DNA of 64,000 nt from Cellulomonas xylanilytica. GTDB lineage: Bacteria; Actinomycetota; Actinomycetes; Actinomycetales; Cellulomonadaceae. Location: contig NZ_BJUB01000001.1 of NCBI RefSeq assembly GCF_007989805.1, positions 310,001 through 374,000 on the forward strand. The letters are read 5' to 3'. The notes beneath the pieces were generated by a model that was not told the origin of the DNA, did no database searches, and saw only the letters and a program-made list of their open reading frames with translations. Positions 12,428-21,116 of this stretch are shown here, in pieces (the first letter of the stretch is position 1; every line of letters starts with the position of its first letter). A program made the position numbers and the translations under genes.

Positions 12428-13012
12428 TCAGCGCCGTGGCCCGAAGGCGATGACGCCGTCGGGCAGTGGTTCGAGCCCTGCTGCGGTGCACAGCAGGGTG
12501 CCCCAGGCCTGGAGGTGCCGGCCCAGGTCCTCGTCGGCGGCGGTCCACGACGCGCGGATCTCCAGCTCGGTCTGCTCGGAGCGGCGCTCCAGGGCGCCGA
12601 AGCTCTGCGACAGCACCCGGGTCACGGTCCCTCCGGCGGCGTGCGTGTCCACGCCGGAGCCCTCCAGGGCGTCCGTGAACCAGGTCCACGCCACCTCGGC
12701 GAGCATCGGGTCCGCGCCCACCTCGGCCTCGAGGGTCGCGCGCACGAGCGTGACCAGCCGGAACCGCCCGTCCCAGGCTTCCTGCCCCGCGGGGTCGTAC
12801 AGGACGACGAACCGTCCGGACGCCAGCTCGGCCGCGGAGACCGACCGCCGCGCCGTGCGCACCTCCGCGGTGAGCGCCGCCGAGAACGGGGCGATGCGGG
12901 CCGGGCCGGGGACCTCGTCGAGAACCACCTCGGGGCGGACGGTCACCCGGCGCAACGAGCGCAGCGCGTTGACGAACTCGGCGGGGACGTCCTCCGGACC
13001 AGCGGGTGTCAC
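12428..13012 (-). CDS. DUF3000 family protein
   Basis: A 194-residue protein matching the actinobacterial DUF3000 family by its conserved course (EFVNALRSLRRV, RPEVVLDEVPGPARIAPF, LGRHLQAWGTLLCTAAGL). The function is unknown. It often sits next to an RNase D gene in actinobacteria, as here with the orphan LuxR regulator between them (family context, from memory). No signal peptide or membrane segment is seen, so it should be cytoplasmic. The GTG start at 13012 is preceded by TACGCT 7 nt upstream, so the mRNA probably begins at the start codon without a leader. Confidence 0.8.
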   Translation of the reverse strand: MTPAGPEDVPAEFVNALRSLRRVTVRPEVVLDEVPGPARIAPFSAALTAEVRTARRSVSAAELASGRFVVLYDPAGQEAWDGRFRLVTLVRATLEAEVGADPMLAEVAWTWFTDALEGSGVDTHAAGGTVTRVLSQSFGALERRSEQTELEIRASWTAADEDLGRHLQAWGTLLCTAAGLEPLPDGVIAFGPRR

Positions 13013-13019
13013 GCTGTGG

Positions 13020-13025
13020 AGCGTA
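13020..13025 (-). promoter_or_regulatory. -10 element for a leaderless DUF3000 transcript
   Basis: On the minus strand TACGCT is followed by 7 nt and then GTGACA, the DUF3000 start. This TAnnnT-N7-GTG arrangement is the hallmark of leaderless transcription in actinobacteria. The same layout recurs ahead of zapE and the galE-like gene in this window. Confidence 0.5.
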
Positions 13026-13107
13026 CGGGTGGCGGGGTCTGTACGCGTGTCCGGCACGCCGCCCGCGCACCTCGTTCCCGCGCCGGCACGCGTCTCCCGC
13101 GACCGGG

Positions 13108-13329
13108 TCAGCAACAGCGCGCCCCGGGGTGGGCGTCCTGCTCGGCATGACGTGCGCGCCAGTACTCCTTCTCCGACCCGGGATCGGCGCCGGGGTGCAT
13201 CCGCTCGACGTGCGCCACGTAGCGGGCGTAGTCGTGGTCGCCCAGGAGGGAGGTGGTGTACCAGCGCACGGCACGGCCGGCCCGTGCCAGGGCGTGCACG
13301 GAGCCGGCGAGCGCGGTGCGGCCGCTCAT
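13108..13329 (-). CDS. YbdD/YjiX family small protein, partner of CstA
   Basis: A 73-residue protein of the YbdD/YjiX type (DUF466), recognisable by VRWYTTSLLGDHDYARYVAHVERMH cut here into its core WYTTSLLGDHDYARYV and by EKEYWRARH near the end. In E. coli the homologues are encoded directly after CstA or BtsT and are needed for pyruvate uptake by these carriers (family knowledge). Its ATG at 13329 overlaps the cstA stop by 4 bp, so translation is coupled. The C-terminal Cys pair (ARCC) is unusual and could bind metal or be incidental. Confidence 0.85.
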   Translation of the reverse strand: MSGRTALAGSVHALARAGRAVRWYTTSLLGDHDYARYVAHVERMHPGADPGSEKEYWRARHAEQDAHPGARCC

Positions 13330-15578
13330 GACCGCGCCCCGGTGCCGGCCCGCGCACGCTCCAGCTCGTCCCACTGCGCCTGGATCTCGCGCTCCGCCGG
13401 GGTCGCGACCATCCCGCGGGGGGCGAAGATGCGCGAGGGCTGGTCCGGTTCCTCGGTCGTGGGCAGGCCGCCGGCGCGCACGGACCGCACCATCACCACG
13501 ACGCCCACCGCGACGACGATCAGCACCAGGACGGCGAAGATGATCGACAACGTCCCCTGGATCGCGGTGTTGCGGATCACCGCGTCCATCGCCTCGGGTG
13601 TGGTCGCGACCCCGAAGGACTCCTCGCCGGCCGCCTTGGCGTCCTGGAACGCCCGGTGCTGCGCCCAGTACCCGATGCGCGGCTCGCTGGAGAAGATCTT
13701 CTGGTACGACGCGGTCATGGTCACCGCCAGGTCCCACACGAGGGGGACGGCGGGGATCCACACCCAGCGGTAGAGCTGCTTCTTGACCACGACGACGGTC
13801 ACGACCGTCAGCGCGATGGCCGCGAGGAGCTGGTTCGCGATCCCGAAGAGCGGGAACAGGGTGTTGATCCCGCCGAGCGGGTCCGTGACACCCATCAGGA
13901 GGATCGCGCCCCAGAGGACGACGACCACGACCGAGCAGAACCACGCGCCGACGCGCCACGACGGGTCACGGAACCGGCGCAGCGGTCCGCCGATGTTGCC
14001 GAGGCTGTCGGAGAGCATGAAGCGCGCGACGCGGGTACCGGCGTCCACCGTCGTCAGGATGAACAGCGCCTCGAACATGATGGCGAAGTGGTACCAGAAC
14101 GCGGCCAGCCCGGAACCGCCGATGACCGAGCTGAGCACCTGGGACATGCCGAACGCGAGCGTCGGTGCACCGCCGGTCCGGGACACGACCGACTCCTCGC
14201 CCACGTTCTGCGCGGCGTTCTCGATCTCCCCGGCGGTGATGGGTGGACCGCTCAGACCGAGACCGTTGACGTAGTCGGCCGCGGTCTCGGGCGTGCCGCC
14301 CGTCGCACCCGCGGGCGCGTTCATCGCGAAGTAGAGGTGCTGGTCGATGATCACGGCGGTGATGAGGGCCATCACGGCGACGAAGGACTCGGTGAGCATG
14401 GCGCCGTACCCGATCGGCCGCGCCTGGCTCTCCTTCTCCAGGAGCTTCGGCGTGGTGCCGGACGCGATGAGCGAGTGGAACCCGGACAGCGCCCCGCACG
14501 CGATCGTGATGAACAGGAACGGGAACAGCGCGCCGGCGAACACGGGGCCGTCCCCGCGCAGCGCGAACGACGAGACGGCGGGCGCCTCCACGGTCGGCCG
14601 CGCGAGCACGATGCCGACGGCGAGCAGGATGATCGTGCCGACCTTCATGAAGGTCGACAGGTAGTCGCGCGGCGCGAGGAGCAGCCACACGGGCAGGACG
14701 GACGCGGCGAAGCCGTACGCGGCCAGCCACCACGCCAGGGCGACCGGGCTCAGCGTGAACCACTCCTGCCCCCACGTGGTCTCGGCAACCCAGCCGCCGG
14801 CGACGATCGCGAGCAGCAGCAGCGCCACGCCGATGACCGTGACCTCCGAGACCCGGCCGGGACGCAGGAACCGCAGGTAGACGCCCATGAAGAGCGCGAT
14901 CGGGATCGTCATCGCGATGGAGAACACGCCCCACGGGCTCTCCGCCAGCGCGTTCACGACCACGAGGGCCAGGACCGCGATCAGGATGATCATGATGACG
15001 AACACGGCGATCAGTGCCGCGACGCCGCCGAACCGCCCGAGCTCGTCACGCGCCATCTGCCCCAGGCTGCGTCCGCGGCGGCGGGCCGAGAGCGACAGCA
15101 CCAGGTAGTCCTGGACCGCGCCGCCGAGGACGCAGCCGACGACGATCCAGATCGTGCCCGGCAGGTAGCCCATCTGCGCCGCGAGCACCGGACCGACGAG
15201 CGGCCCCGCACCGGCGATGGCTGCGAAGTGGTGCCCGAACAGGACCCGCCGGTCGGTCGGCATGAAGTCCTTGGCGTTGTCGTACGTCTCGGCCGGGGTC
15301 GCCCGGTCGTTGCGTGGCTGCACGAGCCTCGCCTCGATGAACCGCGAGTAGAACCGGTAGGCGATGACGTACGTGCACACGGCGGCGAAGACGAACCAGA
15401 CGGCGTTGACCTGCTCGCCGCGGACCAGCGCGACGATCGACCAGGCGACGGCGCCGACGACCGCGATGACGGTGAAGAGCACCCGCCGCGAGGCGGGCAT
15501 CGGCCCTCGTTCGACGACGGCGACCGGTGGGAGGTCCGGGTCGGTCCGGATGGGCTCGGTGTGCGTGCGCGCTGCCAT
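13326..15578 (-). CDS. cstA: Carbon starvation protein CstA (pyruvate/peptide transporter)
   Basis: A 750-residue integral membrane protein with many hydrophobic segments, beginning with one at about residues 31-50 (VLFTVIAVVGAVAWSIVAL). CstA hallmarks are visible: NDRATPAETYDNAKDFMPT, then VLFGHHFAAIAGAGPLVGP, and later GALSGFHSLIASGTTPKLL. E. coli CstA and BtsT import pyruvate, and older work linked CstA to peptides. The start ATG 15578 follows AGGGACAG; a longer frame upstream is not family-like. It leads a two-gene operon with the YbdD-like gene. Regulation by carbon status is expected from the family, but no site is evident. Confidence 0.94.
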   Translation of the reverse strand: MAARTHTEPIRTDPDLPPVAVVERGPMPASRRVLFTVIAVVGAVAWSIVALVRGEQVNAVWFVFAAVCTYVIAYRFYSRFIEARLVQPRNDRATPAETYDNAKDFMPTDRRVLFGHHFAAIAGAGPLVGPVLAAQMGYLPGTIWIVVGCVLGGAVQDYLVLSLSARRRGRSLGQMARDELGRFGGVAALIAVFVIMIILIAVLALVVVNALAESPWGVFSIAMTIPIALFMGVYLRFLRPGRVSEVTVIGVALLLLAIVAGGWVAETTWGQEWFTLSPVALAWWLAAYGFAASVLPVWLLLAPRDYLSTFMKVGTIILLAVGIVLARPTVEAPAVSSFALRGDGPVFAGALFPFLFITIACGALSGFHSLIASGTTPKLLEKESQARPIGYGAMLTESFVAVMALITAVIIDQHLYFAMNAPAGATGGTPETAADYVNGLGLSGPPITAGEIENAAQNVGEESVVSRTGGAPTLAFGMSQVLSSVIGGSGLAAFWYHFAIMFEALFILTTVDAGTRVARFMLSDSLGNIGGPLRRFRDPSWRVGAWFCSVVVVVLWGAILLMGVTDPLGGINTLFPLFGIANQLLAAIALTVVTVVVVKKQLYRWVWIPAVPLVWDLAVTMTASYQKIFSSEPRIGYWAQHRAFQDAKAAGEESFGVATTPEAMDAVIRNTAIQGTLSIIFAVLVLIVVAVGVVVMVRSVRAGGLPTTEEPDQPSRIFAPRGMVATPAEREIQAQWDELERARAGTGARS

Positions 15579-15719
15579 GGCTGTCCCTTCGACGTCGTCG
15601 TCGAGCAGGACCGACGCTACGCGGGGCGCCCCGCCACGCAACCGCACCGTCGGATCCGCCGCCCGCGCGGCAGCCGTCTCGCCGTCCGGCACGTCCGCCC
15701 GGGCGTGGGCGCGCCGGAC

Positions 15720-15725
15720 TAGGCT
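15720..15725 (+). promoter_or_regulatory. Possible -10 element for gnd
   Basis: TAGGCT lies in the 268-bp divergent gap between cstA and gnd, and would give gnd a leader of about 115 nt. The -35 is not convincing. The rest of the gap (15579-15846) shows no further feature I can support. Confidence 0.3.
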
Positions 15726-15846
15726 GACCGCGCACCCAGAACCCCCGGACGTCGCCTGCCCGACCTGCGCCTGTACGTGCCCCCACGTGCTCGACGCCGT
15801 CGCGGACGCGGACGAGCCGGGCCGTCGATCGAAGGAGCTCTCCCGC

Positions 15847-17301
15847 ATGGTCGCCTCAGGAACCGCCACCGGAACCGCGCAGATCGGTGTCACCGGGTTG
15901 GCGGTGATGGGCCGCAACCTCGCCCGCAACTTTGCCCGCAACGGCTTCACGGTGGCGATCCACAACCGCTCCTACGCCAAGACGGAGTCGCTCGTGGCGG
16001 ACCACGGCGACGAGGGCACCTTCGTCCCGTCCGAGTCGGTCGAGGACTTCGTCGCGTCGCTGGCGCGGCCCCGCAAGATCGTCGTCATGGTGAAGGCCGG
16101 CGGTCCGACGGACGCGGTCATCGACGAGCTGGTCCCCTTCCTCGAGGAGGGCGACATCGTCGTGGACGCGGGCAACGCGCACTTCCCCGACACGATCCGG
16201 CGCGAGGCCGCCCTGCGCGAGAAGGGCCTGCACTTCGTGGGCTCGGGTGTCTCCGGCGGCGAGGAGGGTGCGCTGCTCGGCCCGTCGATCATGCCCGGCG
16301 GCACCAAGGAGTCCTACGAGTCCCTGGGCCCGATCCTCGAGAAGATCTCCGCCAAGGTCGACGGCGTGCCGTGCTGCACCTACGTCGGCCCGGACGGGGC
16401 CGGTCACTTCGTGAAGATGGTGCACAACGGCATCGAGTACGCCGACATGCAGCTCATCGCGGAGGCGTACGACCTGCTGCGCCAGGGGCTGGGTGCCTCG
16501 GCGGCCGAGATCGGGCAGATCTTCGCCGACTGGAACACCGGCGACCTCGAGTCGTTCCTCATCGAGATCACCGCGGACGTCCTGCAGCACGTCGACGCCG
16601 AGACGGGGTCGGCCTTCGTCGACATCGTGCTCGACCAGGCGGAGCAGAAGGGCACCGGGCGCTGGACCGTGCAGAACGGTCTGGACCTGGGCGTGCCGAT
16701 CACCGGGATCGCGGAGGCCACGTTCGCCCGCGCGCTGTCCGGCTCCGTGCCGCAGCGCTCGGCCGCCGTCGGCGTCCTCCCGGCGCACACCACCCCGTGG
16801 GACGTCACCGACCGCGACGCGTTCATCGAGGACGTCCGCCTCGCGCTGTACGCGTCCAAGGTCGTCGCGTACTCGCAGGGCTTCGACCAGATCGCGGCCG
16901 CGAGCGCCGAGTTCGGCTGGGACATCGACCGGGGGGCCATGGCGCGCATCTGGCGCGGCGGCTGCATCATCCGCGCGCGGTTCCTCAACCGGATCACCGA
17001 GGCGTACGAGCGCGACGCCAACCTGCCCCTGCTGCTCGCCGACGAGTACTTCACCGGCGCGGTGGGCAACGGCGTCGAGGCGTGGCGCCGGATCGTCGCG
17101 GGTGCGGCGCTGCACGGCGTCCCGACCCCGGCCTTCTCGTCGTCGCTGGCGTACTACGACGGCGTCCGTGCCGAGCACCTGCCCGCCGCGCTGATCCAGG
17201 CGCAGCGCGACTTCTTCGGAGCGCACACCTACCGGCGCACCGACAAGGACGGCACGTTCCACACCACCTGGTCGGGCGACCGCTCCGAGCAGACCGCGTG
17301 A
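15847..17301 (+). CDS. gnd: 6-phosphogluconate dehydrogenase, decarboxylating
   Basis: A 484-residue enzyme of the oxidative pentose phosphate pathway making ribulose 5-phosphate, CO2 and NADPH. The N-terminal Rossmann motif GLAVMGRNLARNFARNG (residues 16-32) has the Asn-Arg pattern usual for NADP use. Substrate motifs are GSGVSGGEEGALLGPSIMPGG cut at its core SGVSGGEEGALLGPSIMPGG, and KMVHNGIEY. Length fits the long homodimeric form found in E. coli and Gram-positives. ATG 15847 has AAGGAG at 15832-15837. The stop overlaps the next gene by 4 bp (GTGA), which is odd because that gene looks like a cell-wall ligase. Confidence 0.96.
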   Translation: MVASGTATGTAQIGVTGLAVMGRNLARNFARNGFTVAIHNRSYAKTESLVADHGDEGTFVPSESVEDFVASLARPRKIVVMVKAGGPTDAVIDELVPFLEEGDIVVDAGNAHFPDTIRREAALREKGLHFVGSGVSGGEEGALLGPSIMPGGTKESYESLGPILEKISAKVDGVPCCTYVGPDGAGHFVKMVHNGIEYADMQLIAEAYDLLRQGLGASAAEIGQIFADWNTGDLESFLIEITADVLQHVDAETGSAFVDIVLDQAEQKGTGRWTVQNGLDLGVPITGIAEATFARALSGSVPQRSAAVGVLPAHTTPWDVTDRDAFIEDVRLALYASKVVAYSQGFDQIAAASAEFGWDIDRGAMARIWRGGCIIRARFLNRITEAYERDANLPLLLADEYFTGAVGNGVEAWRRIVAGAALHGVPTPAFSSSLAYYDGVRAEHLPAALIQAQRDFFGAHTYRRTDKDGTFHTTWSGDRSEQTA

Positions 17302-18557
17302 GCGACGGGTCCTCGGCTGCGGCGGTCTCGGGGCCGCTGCAGCCGGTCATCCTGGGCGCCGACATCGGTGTGTACGCCCTGGCCCGGTCGTTCCACGAGG
17401 CCTACGGCGTCACGTCCGTGGTCGTCGCCGGTGCCGCTCTGGGCCCCGTCGCCCACTCGCGCATCGTCCGGCACGAGATCGTGGACGACGGTCACGACCC
17501 CCGCCAGCTGGTGGACCGGCTGGTGGCGGTCGCGCAGTCGATGCCGGACCGCCGGCTGCTGCTCATGGCCAACTCGGACTGGCTGGTCCGGGTCGTCGTC
17601 CAGCACCGCGCGCTGCTGGAGCAGTACTACGTCGTCCCGTTCCTGTCCGAGCACCTGCTCGACCAGATCTCGGACAAGGCCACCTTCGCGCAGATCTGCG
17701 ACGACCTCGGCATCTCGGTGCCCCGGACGCTCGTGCAGGAGTTCGGCGCGGCCGGTCCGTGGGAGGCGGTCGAGGTCGACCTGGAGTACCCGCTGATCGC
17801 GAAGGCGGCGAGCAGCGCCGACTACCAGGACGTCGAGTTCGAGGGCAAGAAGAAGGTCTTCGAGATCGCGACGCCCGAGGAGCTGGCGTGGCTCTGGGAC
17901 GCCCTGCGCACGGCGGGGTACCGCGGCCGGTTCGTCGTGCAGGAGCTGGTCCCCGGCGACGACACGCAGATGCGGTCGATCACCGCCTACGTCGACTCCC
18001 ACGGCGAGATCACGCTGCTCTGCTCGGCGCACGTGCTGCTCGAGGAGCACACGCCGTCCGGGCTGGGCAACCCCGCGGCGATGTTCACGTACCGCGACGA
18101 CCCGATGCTCGCGCAGGCGCGGACCTTCCTCGCGTCGACGGGGTACCGGGGCTTCGCCAACTTCGACGTGAAGGTGGACCCGCGCACCGGGGCGTTCCGG
18201 TTCTTCGAGGTCAACCCGCGGATCGGCCGGAACAACTACTACGTGACCGCCGCGGGGGCCAACCCGATGCGGTTCGTCGTGGAGGACGCCGTCGAGGGCC
18301 GGTCGGTCCCGCCGGTGGTCGTCGACGAGGAGATCCTCTACTCGGTCGTCCCGCACCGGTTGCTGCTCCGCTACGTGCGCGACCCGCAGCTCGCCGCGCG
18401 GGTGCGCCGGCTGATGAAGGCCAAGGCGGTGGCGCACCCCCTGGCGTACCGGGGCGACCTGTCGCCGCGTCGTCGCCTGTACGTCGCGATGGCGCTGGTC
18501 AACCAGGTGCGCAAGTTCCGCCGGTACTACCCCGAGGTGACCTCGACGGGGTTCTGA
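17298..18557 (+). CDS. ATP-grasp carboxylate-amine ligase, D-aspartate ligase-like
   Basis: A 419-residue ATP-grasp protein. It opens with ILGADIGVYALARSFHEAYG (residues 20-39), a signature close to the D-aspartate ligases (AslFm type) that add D-Asp to the third residue of the peptidoglycan stem. The ATP-grasp core follows: DKATFAQICDDLGI, PLIAKAASSADY, FVVQELVPGDD, and the metal site FRFFEVNPRIGRNNYY. Cellulomonas walls use L-Orn with D-Asp or D-Glu bridges, so a role in cross-bridge formation is attractive. The substrate is inferred, not shown; carnosine-type or other amino-acid ligation is possible. The GTG start overlaps gnd by 4 bp. Confidence 0.72.
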   Translation: MSDGSSAAAVSGPLQPVILGADIGVYALARSFHEAYGVTSVVVAGAALGPVAHSRIVRHEIVDDGHDPRQLVDRLVAVAQSMPDRRLLLMANSDWLVRVVVQHRALLEQYYVVPFLSEHLLDQISDKATFAQICDDLGISVPRTLVQEFGAAGPWEAVEVDLEYPLIAKAASSADYQDVEFEGKKKVFEIATPEELAWLWDALRTAGYRGRFVVQELVPGDDTQMRSITAYVDSHGEITLLCSAHVLLEEHTPSGLGNPAAMFTYRDDPMLAQARTFLASTGYRGFANFDVKVDPRTGAFRFFEVNPRIGRNNYYVTAAGANPMRFVVEDAVEGRSVPPVVVDEEILYSVVPHRLLLRYVRDPQLAARVRRLMKAKAVAHPLAYRGDLSPRRRLYVAMALVNQVRKFRRYYPEVTSTGF

Positions 18558-18560
18558 CGT

Positions 18561-18596
18561 CGTGACCGGCGAGCGCAGACGCGGGCGTCGGTCACG
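18561..18596. terminator. Inverted repeat between convergent genes, possible bidirectional terminator
   Basis: CGTGACCG (18561-18568) pairs with CGGTCACG (18589-18596). A second small stem (GACGC/GCGTC) lies inside. It sits between the convergent ATP-grasp and kinase genes, and the right arm covers the kinase stop codon. There is no U-run, as is usual in high-GC actinobacteria. Confidence 0.4.
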
Positions 18597-19722
18597 GTCC
18601 CGGCAGGGTGAGCTCCGCGACGAGCCCGCCGTCCGGGCGGGGCGTCAGGACGAGCCGGCCGCCGTGGTGCTCGGCCACGGCCTGCACCACGGTCAGCCCG
18701 AGCCCGACGCCGCCGACCGCCGCGGTGCGGTCGGCGGCGGCCCTCCGGAACGGCAGGACGAGGTCCGCGGCAGCGTCGGGCGCAACGATCGGTCCGGTGT
18801 TCTCGACCGCCACGCGGGCGGTGCCCGGCTCGACCGCGACCGTGACCAGGACGCGGCCGTCGGGCACGTTGTGGTGCGCCGCGTTGTCCACCAGGTTCGC
18901 GACGGCGCGCGCGAGCAGGTCCGGCTCGCCGGGAACCGTCGCGGGCACGAGGTGGACGTCCCACGTGAGCACGTCGTCGTCGGCCGACCGGGCCTGGTCG
19001 ACGGCGTCCGCGACCGCCGCCCGCAGGTCCACCGGGACGGGCGGGCCGGTCGCCTCGCCCGACTGCGCCCGGGCGAGCACGAGCAGGGCGTCGATGGTGC
19101 GGGCCGCCCGGCGGCTCTGGTCGAGCGCGGTGGTCGCCGCGGCGCGCAGCTCGTCCGCGTCGGCAGCGGGGTCGGCGAGCGCGACGTCGAGCGCCGCCTG
19201 CTGGTTGGCCAGGGGGGTGCGCAGCTCGTGGGACATCGTCGCGACCAGGCGCCGCTCCGACGTGACGGTGCTCTGCACGCGGCCGAGCAGCGCGTCGAAC
19301 GTGTCGGCGAGGGCCCGGAGCTCGTCGCGCGGACCGCCCAGGGCGATCCGCTCGTCCAGGGAGTCTGCGGAGATGCGCCGCGCGCGGGCCGTGATGGTGT
19401 GCACGGGTGCCAGCAGGCGCCCCGCGACGACCCAGCCGATGCCGACGGACGCCGCCGTCACGAGAGCCAGGGCGAGCCACGAGCTCTGCGCGAGCTGCGC
19501 CCCGTCCGACCGGTCGTCGTCGCGGGCGCCCGGACCGACGGGTTCGGGCGGTGGGACGTCGGTGTCCGTTCCCGGCGTGCGCTGGGTCGTCTGGCTGCCG
19601 GACTGCACCTCACCGCCGGTGACCAGGCCGTAGACGAGCGTGAGCAGCACGGCGCCGGAGACCGCGATGATGACGGTGTAGGCGATGGTGAGCCGCCAGC
19701 GGACGCTCAGCGACCGTCTCAT
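18592..19722 (-). CDS. Sensor histidine kinase
   Basis: A 376-residue membrane kinase. Two membrane helices (about 11-33 and 80-101) flank a short 45-residue extracytoplasmic loop rich in Pro, Asp and Thr. A HAMP linker follows, then the H-box MSHELRTPLANQQ (His 165). The N-box NLVDNAAHHN and the GLGLTVV G-box complete the ATPase domain. The short loop suggests membrane or intramembrane sensing rather than ligand binding. The gene lies 4 bp after its response regulator. The pair is divergent from a MacAB-like operon, so envelope or peptide stress is a likely signal, by analogy with other efflux-linked systems. Confidence 0.92.
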   Translation of the reverse strand: MRRSLSVRWRLTIAYTVIIAVSGAVLLTLVYGLVTGGEVQSGSQTTQRTPGTDTDVPPPEPVGPGARDDDRSDGAQLAQSSWLALALVTAASVGIGWVVAGRLLAPVHTITARARRISADSLDERIALGGPRDELRALADTFDALLGRVQSTVTSERRLVATMSHELRTPLANQQAALDVALADPAADADELRAAATTALDQSRRAARTIDALLVLARAQSGEATGPPVPVDLRAAVADAVDQARSADDDVLTWDVHLVPATVPGEPDLLARAVANLVDNAAHHNVPDGRVLVTVAVEPGTARVAVENTGPIVAPDAAADLVLPFRRAAADRTAAVGGVGLGLTVVQAVAEHHGGRLVLTPRPDGGLVAELTLPGP

Positions 19723-19726
19723 GCGA

Positions 19727-20386
19727 TCACACCATCACGCGATATCCCGCGCCGCGCAGCGTCTCCACGAGCGGCGGGTCGCCGAGCTTGCGCCGCAGCC
19801 CGACCATCGTGACCCGGACGGCGTTGGTGAACGGGTCGGCGTTCTCGTCCCAGACGCGGGCCAGGAGGTCCTCGGCGGACACCACGGCCCCGGCGGCACG
19901 CACCAGCTCGACGAGGACCCCGTACTCCTTGAGCGTCAGGTCGACGGGTCGGCGGTCACGCGTCACGGTCCGCCGCGCGACGTCGATCCGGAGGCCGCCC
20001 GCGTCGAGGACCGGCGGCTGCGCCGGGGCGGTCCTGCGGGCCAGGGCCTGCACGCGGGCGAGGAGCTCCGCGAACGCGAACGGCTTGGCCAGGTAGTCGT
20101 CGGCGCCGAGACCGAACCCGTCGACCTTCTCCTGCAGCCCGCCGGCCGCCGTCAGCATGAGGATCCGGGCGGTCGAGCCGGACGCGAGCAGCGCCCGGCA
20201 CACGTCGTCGCCGTGCACCACCGGCAGGTCGCGGTCGAGCAGCACCACGTCGTACGGGTTGAGCGCCGCGAGCTCGAGCGCCATGCCGCCGTCGACGGCG
20301 ACGTCGGCGGCGTAGCCCGCCCGGCGCAGGCCACGGCCCAGGGCGTCGGCCATCACCTCTTCGTCCTCGACCACGAGCACCCGCAC
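19727..20386 (-). CDS. OmpR/PhoB-family response regulator
   Basis: A 219-residue regulator. The receiver domain has the acidic pair (VVEDEE), the phospho-acceptor Asp 51 in VVLLDRDLPV, and the conserved Lys 101 in DYLAKPFAF. The winged-helix DNA-binding domain begins near residue 125 (LTLKEYGVLVELVRAAG) and ends GLRRKLGDPPLVETLRGAGYRVMV, cut here to its core LVETLRGAGYRVMV. GTG 20386 is chosen for its GGAGGT site at 20392-20397; a longer frame upstream is not domain sequence. It probably regulates both its own operon and the divergent lipoprotein-MacAB operon through the 148-bp shared gap. Confidence 0.93.
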   Translation of the reverse strand: MRVLVVEDEEVMADALGRGLRRAGYAADVAVDGGMALELAALNPYDVVLLDRDLPVVHGDDVCRALLASGSTARILMLTAAGGLQEKVDGFGLGADDYLAKPFAFAELLARVQALARRTAPAQPPVLDAGGLRIDVARRTVTRDRRPVDLTLKEYGVLVELVRAAGAVVSAEDLLARVWDENADPFTNAVRVTMVGLRRKLGDPPLVETLRGAGYRVMV

Positions 20387-20534
20387 CGCACACCTCCGTC
20401 CGCGCAGCATCGGTCCCGTCGTGTTCAGCCAGCGTAAGGGCGTGGGCCTGCGTGGCGTCGGGACCCAACGCTGCCCGAACCGGCGGGGCGGTGGGCTGGT
20501 CCCGTCATCCCGACGACGTCCAGGAGGAACCACC

Positions 20535-21116
20535 ATGAGCCCTCGTCCATCCCCGCGCCGACGCGTCCTGGCGGCTCTCGCCGCCGTGTCGCTGGCGGCA
20601 GCGGTCGCGGCCTGCACGCCGGCTCGGGGGCCTGTGCTGCCCGGGGCCGGTGGAGCGACCTCCGGAGCGCCGTCGGCCTCCTCGTCCGTCCTCGCCCCCG
20701 AGGACGCGATGCTCGCGTGGGCGCAGTGCATGCGCGACCACGGCGTCGACGTCCCCGACCCGCAGGACGGTCACTACCGCCTCGGCGACGCCGAGGGTGT
20801 CACGCCCGGGCAGGCGGAGGCCGCGGACGACGCCTGCGAGCCGTGGCAGCGGATGGCCGAGTCCGGGGCGGGCTCGACGCCCCTCACCGCGGAGCAGAAG
20901 CAGTCGTTCCTCGACCACGCCCAGTGCATGCGCGACCGCGGCTGGGACATGCCCGACCCGACGTTCGACGGGGGACGGGTGGAGTCCGAGTTCCGGCGGG
21001 GCGACCAGGGCGCCCCCGCCCCCGACGACCCGCAGTTCGAGCAGGACATGCAGGAGTGCCTCGTCGAGGCGGGCGTCGAGACGCCGGACGGCTCGACCGA
21101 GGGGGAGGGGAAGTGA
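20535..21116 (+). CDS. Predicted lipoprotein with duplicated AQCMRD motif
   Basis: A 193-residue exported lipoprotein. A basic start (RPSPRRR), a hydrophobic helix and a lipobox VAAC put lipidated Cys at residue 27. The mature part is acidic and contains two similar blocks, [14 protein letters not shown] (about 62-75) and [14 protein letters not shown] (about 129-142). Each has one Cys, with further single Cys residues between and after them, so disulfide or metal binding is possible. I do not recognise a named family beyond its recurrence beside actinobacterial MacAB operons. AGGAGGAA precedes the ATG. It is first in a four-gene overlapping operon and may act as a sensor or accessory of the exporter. 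Confidence 0.8.
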   Translation: MSPRPSPRRRVLAALAAVSLAAAVAACTPARGPVLPGAGGATSGAPSASSSVLAPEDAMLAWAQCMRDHGVDVPDPQDGHYRLGDAEGVTPGQAEAADDACEPWQRMAESGAGSTPLTAEQKQSFLDHAQCMRDRGWDMPDPTFDGGRVESEFRRGDQGAPAPDDPQFEQDMQECLVEAGVETPDGSTEGEGK

